From the NCBI GenBank assembly GCA_007570785.1, contig ML664161.1, positions 3,487,868 to 3,551,867 on the forward strand: a DNA stretch of 64,000 nucleotides. The letters are read 5' to 3'. Within the stretch, counting starts at the first letter, position 1, and every line of letters begins with the position of its first letter. The notes beneath the pieces are model-generated. The model did no database searches, had not been told where the DNA came from, and worked only from the letters and a program-made list of their open reading frames with translations. The DNA is from Antilocapra americana (lineage: Eukaryota; Chordata; Mammalia; Artiodactyla; Antilocapridae). The position numbers and the translations under genes were made by a program. Shown in pieces: positions 58,704 through 64,000 of this stretch.

Positions 58704-60189
58704 CCAAATATTGTCATACTTCCCCTCTTACAGTGAGATTATACAGAAACACTGTGATCATGACAAGGACTTGGTCCAGGTCGAAGACCATTTCATAAGA
58801 ATTTTTAAAGTTTAGATCCAATTGATGGCTATTTCACCTATTCCTTTACTCTGGATATAATTACTCGACAAATGATCATCTGTCTCTGAATGGGAATAGC
58901 TACTCCATATATTTGCTATAACATTACAAATTTCTTCCTCAAGAGAACATTGTCTCTTCCTTTGAAATTCTCTGACTTTTAATTTTCTCTTTCTTATATA
59001 CCCATTCAACATACAGAGTAGCTTAGCCATTATTTTAAGCATCTACTTTTCCACTAAAGTGTGGGGCCTGGGACCAAATGCCTTTTCATCATCTATAAGA
59101 CTTGTTAGGTCACTTAAACTTACTGAATCAGAAATCTGCATTTTTATCAACATCCTTAGGCATTCCCTAAGTACATTAAAGTTTGTGACATGCCAGTTTC
59201 ACACAAATATTGGTCATGTTTGTTAACTAATACTTCAAGTTCCATCATTTTTACCTCTAAAATAAGATACAGAGTTAGCTAAGGATAAGAACTTAGAGAA
59301 ACTTCTTTATGCTCTGAAAAAAATGCCTTAAGATAACAAGTTACTGAATTAAGAACTTAATCAACGATTTTCAGTTACATGCTCTTAATGTATGGAATCT
59401 ATCATAGTGGAGTTTTAATTCATAAATTATGGATTCATGCACTCAAAGTCTCTTTTGTATGAGTGTACTTTTTAAACATTTCACAGAAATTGGCACTTTC
59501 TGTTGCCTATACATTATGGATTCTACAATGCACCATTTACTCACAAGATGTTCTACTAATACAAGATATCAATATAACTATTGTTCTATAGCTAACAGTA
59601 CTTGAAATAGAAGATTCTTTGCTCAGAAAGTAATGACTGAAGTACATTTTGAAACACAAAAACTAACTACCAATTATATAAAATAATAGTCTTTATCTAC
59701 TTAATGATATGGCAAATTAGAGATTCTTGCAATCCTTGAGTTCAGTTAAATCAGTTGACTTGTTTTGTGCTTTTAAATTGTAAGATAACTTTTGCTTAAC
59801 AACATTCAACCACATATTCCAAATAAACCACTGAACATTTTTTTTCAAGACTCTGTGTTGTAAACCAAAGATTTTTTATGCATTATTATCCTCAAAATGG
59901 CTTAATTGGAGAATAAACTGTATTATGTTCCAATAATAGAATTATAGAATAAAATGGTACTCTATATTAAACACTTGTAAGCTTTATCACATACATGCAA
60001 ACAAGTTTAAATGTAAATATATTTACATCTATTAATACATAAATAGGGATATATATGATAAGGAGACAGATATAGCTACCTATACACAAAGACATAGATA
60101 TAAAAATAGATATAATCAGTATATTTGATGCCTCTCCATTATAAAAAGTTTTAACTTGCTTATCATTATTGAAGTTACAAGTCAATTCT
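58704..60189. other. Unrecognised AT-rich DNA
   Basis: No feature is certain. The first 100 bp could continue the ERVL-like element, but I cannot show it. Confidence 0.35.
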
Positions 60190-60290
60190 CCTTATTTGAC
60201 TCAGAGAGATACTGAGGTACATAGGGGTGAATTACCTCTTAGGAAAACATTAAGCCAGTAGTAGAATCAAATCTAAATTGGTCTTCCCAA
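60190..60290 (-). repeat. MIR-like fragment
   Basis: The order 'tgactcagagagatactgagg', 'gtgaattacctcttaggaaa', 'gccagtagtagaatcaaatc' fits the MIR core complement. Confidence 0.5.
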
Positions 60291-61395
60291 CACCTAGCAT
60301 GGTAATCCTTTGTGAAGTTCCCTTTTTATTCAAGAACTTTCTATTATGGCTCTTTACATTGCTTAATTAACATATATTTTAAAAGTCTGAAAAAGAAAGT
60401 TAGTGCTACCAATAAAACATGGACTCATTTTAATGTCAAATAATCAGATACTTTTTGCAGTGTTCTCTGCTTTTAACAGTCCAGAGTGATTCATTCTGCC
60501 GCATTATTCTTCAAAGTAATAAGTGTCCTAATTGCATGTGAAATGTTACACTGCATTAGTATGAAGGTATAATCAATAAATGGCCAGTTCATTCAGTATT
60601 TTGAAGACTCTGCAGAATGGAAGGTCATGCCTGATGAGAATACAATAGCAAGAGTGTCACCGAGTGATTACAGCAATTTCACAGTAATTAGAGTATTACT
60701 TTTACTTAGATGCAGTGCTTAACTTGCTTACTACCTAAAGTAAAATTTAATATCAAACTCTTCTTGCTTTAAATATTCTATCAATCCAATTCCTAATTGA
60801 AATGTAAAATCAGTACTCCACTATAAATGTCCTTGAAGTATAGTCGATTTTGAGTCTATGAGAGCAGTGAATATATATATACCTTTCAACAAGTGATGTT
60901 GTAAAACACAACTTAAGAGGCATACAGTCAAATTTCTAAGAATTTTTTCAATATATTCTTATTGCATATCTCAGCAGAGTGCTGAATTCAGTATTATAGG
61001 TCACAATGAATACTGTGGCCAACAAATTTAAAAAGTAATAGCAATAATAATAATTATGATAATAAACAATAGTAACAATTATTACTATAATAATAATATA
61101 GTAATGACAATAAAAGATATCATTTAATTGCATTAACAAGCTTTTTCCCCTGGACACTGCAATTTTAGTTTTATAAATGTGCAAACTGAGATAAAAAAAA
61201 TTTTAAATGATCTGTTTAGTATCTTTCAACTGTATGAATATTCACAATTTGAACTTGCTTATTTGCAGGAAAAGTATTCTGTATTTATGTCAATTCTGAG
61301 AACAATTGGATCCTGTTCACAAAGCTTCCATTACCTAGTGATGGATGGAATGCACAGTCAACAACACAACTAGGAACATTTAGCAGAATATAGAA
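60291..61395. other. Unrecognised DNA with an AT-rich simple tract
   Basis: Bases 61030-61105 are an irregular (ATA/ATT)-rich tract. Nothing else is recognised. Confidence 0.4.
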
Positions 61396-61437
61396 AGGTT
61401 TCAGTTCAGTTGCTCAGTCATGTCCAACTCTTTGAGA
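61396..61437 (-). mobile_element. Short Bov SINE/BovB 3' end fragment
   Basis: About 40 bp of the antisense terminal sequence ('ttcagttcagttgctcagtc', 'atgtccaactctttgag'). It is severely truncated. Confidence 0.75.
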
Positions 61438-62080
61438 CTTTCAACAAAACAGTAAGTGAACTCTATAGAGTCACATTTAAATTTGACTTTAATAAATGTA
61501 GTTAAATACTCCCAGATAAGGTAATATTTGACCTTAGATTTATATGGTGAGTTCTTATGGACAAACAAAAAAAAAAGTCGAGTTTATTTCCATGATATTA
61601 AAGGATATGAGGAACAACAAGTCAAGAAATACTCTGGCATGTCCAAGTATTAACAAGCAATTTGGTACCTACAAAACACAAAATACGTAAAGAACAGCAG
61701 AAAAAGAAGGTTCATCAGTTAGACATAAGATTATAAAAAGTCCTAAGAAGCAACCTTATGAAGTACTCAACTTGTCACGGTAAGACATTTTAAATGTTTT
61801 TCTACTGGCAATAAAAAGAAATATAAAGAAATGAACACTGAGATTTCTCTGGGAATGATGTAAGGTGAAATGGCATGCAGAGTGACTGAAGCCAAGGGTA
61901 TCATTTGGGAGAATATTTTAAGGGTTTAACTGCAGTGAGATACCCCCTCTACACTTATCTGTGTATCTAATGAGTAAGTGTGCATCCAGAATCATTTAAT
62001 AAACTGGATGGTTAATATTATTTATGATAATGCCATCCATTTTGATATCACTCTATAGGCTAAAATTAATCTCATTTATG
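61438..62080. other. Unrecognised DNA
   Basis: Nothing is recognised. Confidence 0.4.
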
Positions 62081-62082
62081 TA

Positions 62083-62290
62083 TGCTCAGTCATGTCCGAC
62101 TCTCTACAGCCCCAGGGACTGTAGCTTGCCAGGCTTCTCTCCCCATGGAATTTTCTGAGCAAGAATATTGGAGTGGGTTGCCGTGCTCTACTCCACGGGA
62201 TCTTCCCAACCCAGGGATCAAACCCACATCTCTTTGCATCTTTTGCATTTGCAGTCAGATTCTTCACCACTTGCACCACCTGGGAAGTCC
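62083..62290 (-). mobile_element. Bov-tA SINE
   Basis: An antisense full-length Bov-tA ('tgctcagtcatgtccgactc', 'gagcaagaatattggagtgg', 'gcaccacctgggaagtcc') with a small insertion in the head region near 62232-62250. Confidence 0.9.
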
Positions 62291-64000
62291 AAATGTTAAA
62301 GTAATCTCACATATTACTATATTCAATATGGGGTGTGGGAAACATGAAAAAAGCAATATAGGTATTCTACCAGTATTCTGAAGTACAGAAAAATTTTATA
62401 TTAGAAAATATAATATAAAATATAATATTGTATTAGAAATATGAAAATACTTACTCAGACTCATAAAGCAGTTACTGAAGAAAACTAAATGAAACATTGA
62501 GCCTCCTGACCCTATTCATCATCTTATGGTAAGTTCTAAGTAACAAAGACAAAAGATATCACATTTTAATCTGCATTTATAAATACCAATATTTAATTTG
62601 ATATTTATTTCTAAAGCACTTAATAGATCGATACTGTATATGTGTTTGCTTACTTAAAATTAGAAAGCCATACTAATAATAATTGAATATTTATATGTTG
62701 CCAGCACAGATGAATCATGATAAGGAAAGAAGAGCTACCCATTCCTTAATGAAACCTCACAGAAAACATAGAAATTAATGTAATAATTACTAAAGTCATA
62801 ATTCCTCTTTACCTATAATTAATTTAAAAAACTATAGTAATTTACATATTTAATTTACACCCCTTCATCCACAATGCAACAGAACACATTCAGCTAAAAT
62901 GTCTTGAATTAAATGCTATAAACTACTTGAAATGTCAAAAGTAAGAGTCCAGTTCTTATCATCTCTTTTGGACACAGTCTGCTAGCAAGATTTTTGGAAA
63001 TATACTTCAAAAGCTCTGAAATCAAAGTTTTACTGGGAAGTAAAGATGGCTTATGACAGAGAAAGAAGAAGATGAAGGATTTACAGCTCAGCTCCCCCAC
63101 ATAACCTCACAAAAGAAAATCAAGGAGATTTTTCTGTCAAAGAGAATATATGGGGTTCAATCATGATAAAGCTTTCAAAAGTATCTCTAGACACACCTAG
63201 ATCAAAATGACACATGGCTGAGCATCCACCACTGTAGAGTCTCCAAATTTTTTACACATGGATATATAGAAAAATGAAAATTCTCAGCAACTTGGAAAAT
63301 GAAAGACTGGCAAATAAATAGAATCTGAGAGGGAATCTCTTATTAATGATAAAATATGGCTCCAAAGCTGAGAAACCTAACTGAAATTGAACCTACAGCA
63401 CATGTCATAATTGCTTCATGAGAAGACATCATGGAAAAAGCTAGAAAGTCATTTCATTCTTATGTCTATTACCTAACATCCACTGACCCAAAAACTTGGA
63501 GCACAGAATGCACAGAAAAGATGGCAGGCATTACTTCCTCACCTAGGGAATTGTCTTATAAGATGAACCCTGCTTTCAACCTCTGAAATTCCATATTTTC
63601 CATATCATAGTATATTTTTAAAGTAGGATAAGTAGTTGTAAATATCACAAGTCAAAAGCTGAAACTGGGAACTGACTGGTGGTAACACTGTACATTTAGA
63701 GATGTCGACTCATGAAACAGCCTAGAATGAAGACTTTGTGTACCACAGAAGCTTTAGGAATTTGAAAACCAGGCAAACAGAATAAAAACAAGACACCCAT
63801 GAAAAATTTTAAAAAATGGAAAAAGTGCTAAAATCAAGAAACGTGCTAGAAGTCTGGTATTTCTTGAGTTCACTTCCAGCTAGAGAACTGAAAAAATTTA
63901 AAAGCCTTTTTAGGAGGTTGAGTGGTGAACAGATACTTCCTACTCTACATTATTGGATAAACACTGTAGTATTTTTTTAATAGGTGAAAAGAATATGTGG
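62291..64000. other. Unrecognised DNA, possibly old L1 in part
   Basis: Bases 63040-63500 ('gtaaagatggcttatgacag', 'cataacctcacaaaagaaaa') faintly recall an L1 5' region, but not enough to call. The rest is unrecognised. Confidence 0.3.

Noticed and set aside
1..64000. A novel multi-gene biological system
   Set aside because: No intact gene cluster is present. Everything recognisable is transposon-derived, a pseudogene or simple repeat.

Overview
The window looks like 64 kb of pecoran ruminant (bovid-type) nuclear DNA: AT-rich, non-coding, and packed with ruminant-specific retroelements. The diagnostic families are BovB (RTE-type LINE), Bov-tA/BovA SINEs (tRNA-Glu-like head plus BovB-derived body), CHR/ART2-type tRNA-Glu SINEs and a young ruminant L1. 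Older mammalian layers (L1M, MIR, L2, MLT1/MaLR, Tigger, MER5-like, ERVL) lie underneath. I found no intact protein-coding gene, no rRNA or functional tRNA gene, and no CRISPR array. The reading frames longer than about 100 codons that I can explain are decayed BovB or L1 reverse transcriptase.

Layout. 1-10 kb: BovB copies, one split by a solo class II-type ERV LTR with a clean 6-bp target duplication, followed by a head-to-head inverted BovB pair. 10-20 kb: old repeats and several Bov-tA SINEs. 18.5-22.2 kb: two similar 5'-truncated young L1 copies in the same orientation; the second sits inside an RPS3A processed pseudogene bounded by its own 12-bp target duplication. 23.3-27.2 kb: an ancient antisense L1 invaded by a younger L1 end and by a composite Bov-tA/BovB unit, then an MLT1 LTR. 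28-34 kb: a SINE dimer, a BovB end, an ancient L1 carrying a Tigger DNA transposon, a BovA2 dimer and a CA microsatellite. 34-46 kb: scattered Bov-tA and CHR SINEs, L1M and Tigger. 46-47.5 kb: an MLT1 LTR holding a solo class I-type ERV LTR (4-bp target duplication) and a SINE. 49-55 kb: sparse SINEs, MIR and L1. 56.2-58.7 kb: a decayed ERVL-like pol region, part of which is duplicated in inverted orientation to form a large imperfect palindrome. 58.7-64 kb: mostly unrecognised AT-rich DNA.

There is no gene network here. The information lies in the order of insertions, which can be read from nesting and from target-site duplications. I see no sign of a new biological system. The most unusual structures are the ERVL inverted duplication, the composite SINE-BovB insertion, the nested LTRs and the L1-interrupted RPS3A pseudogene. 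Family names rest on recognition by eye; no database search was run.
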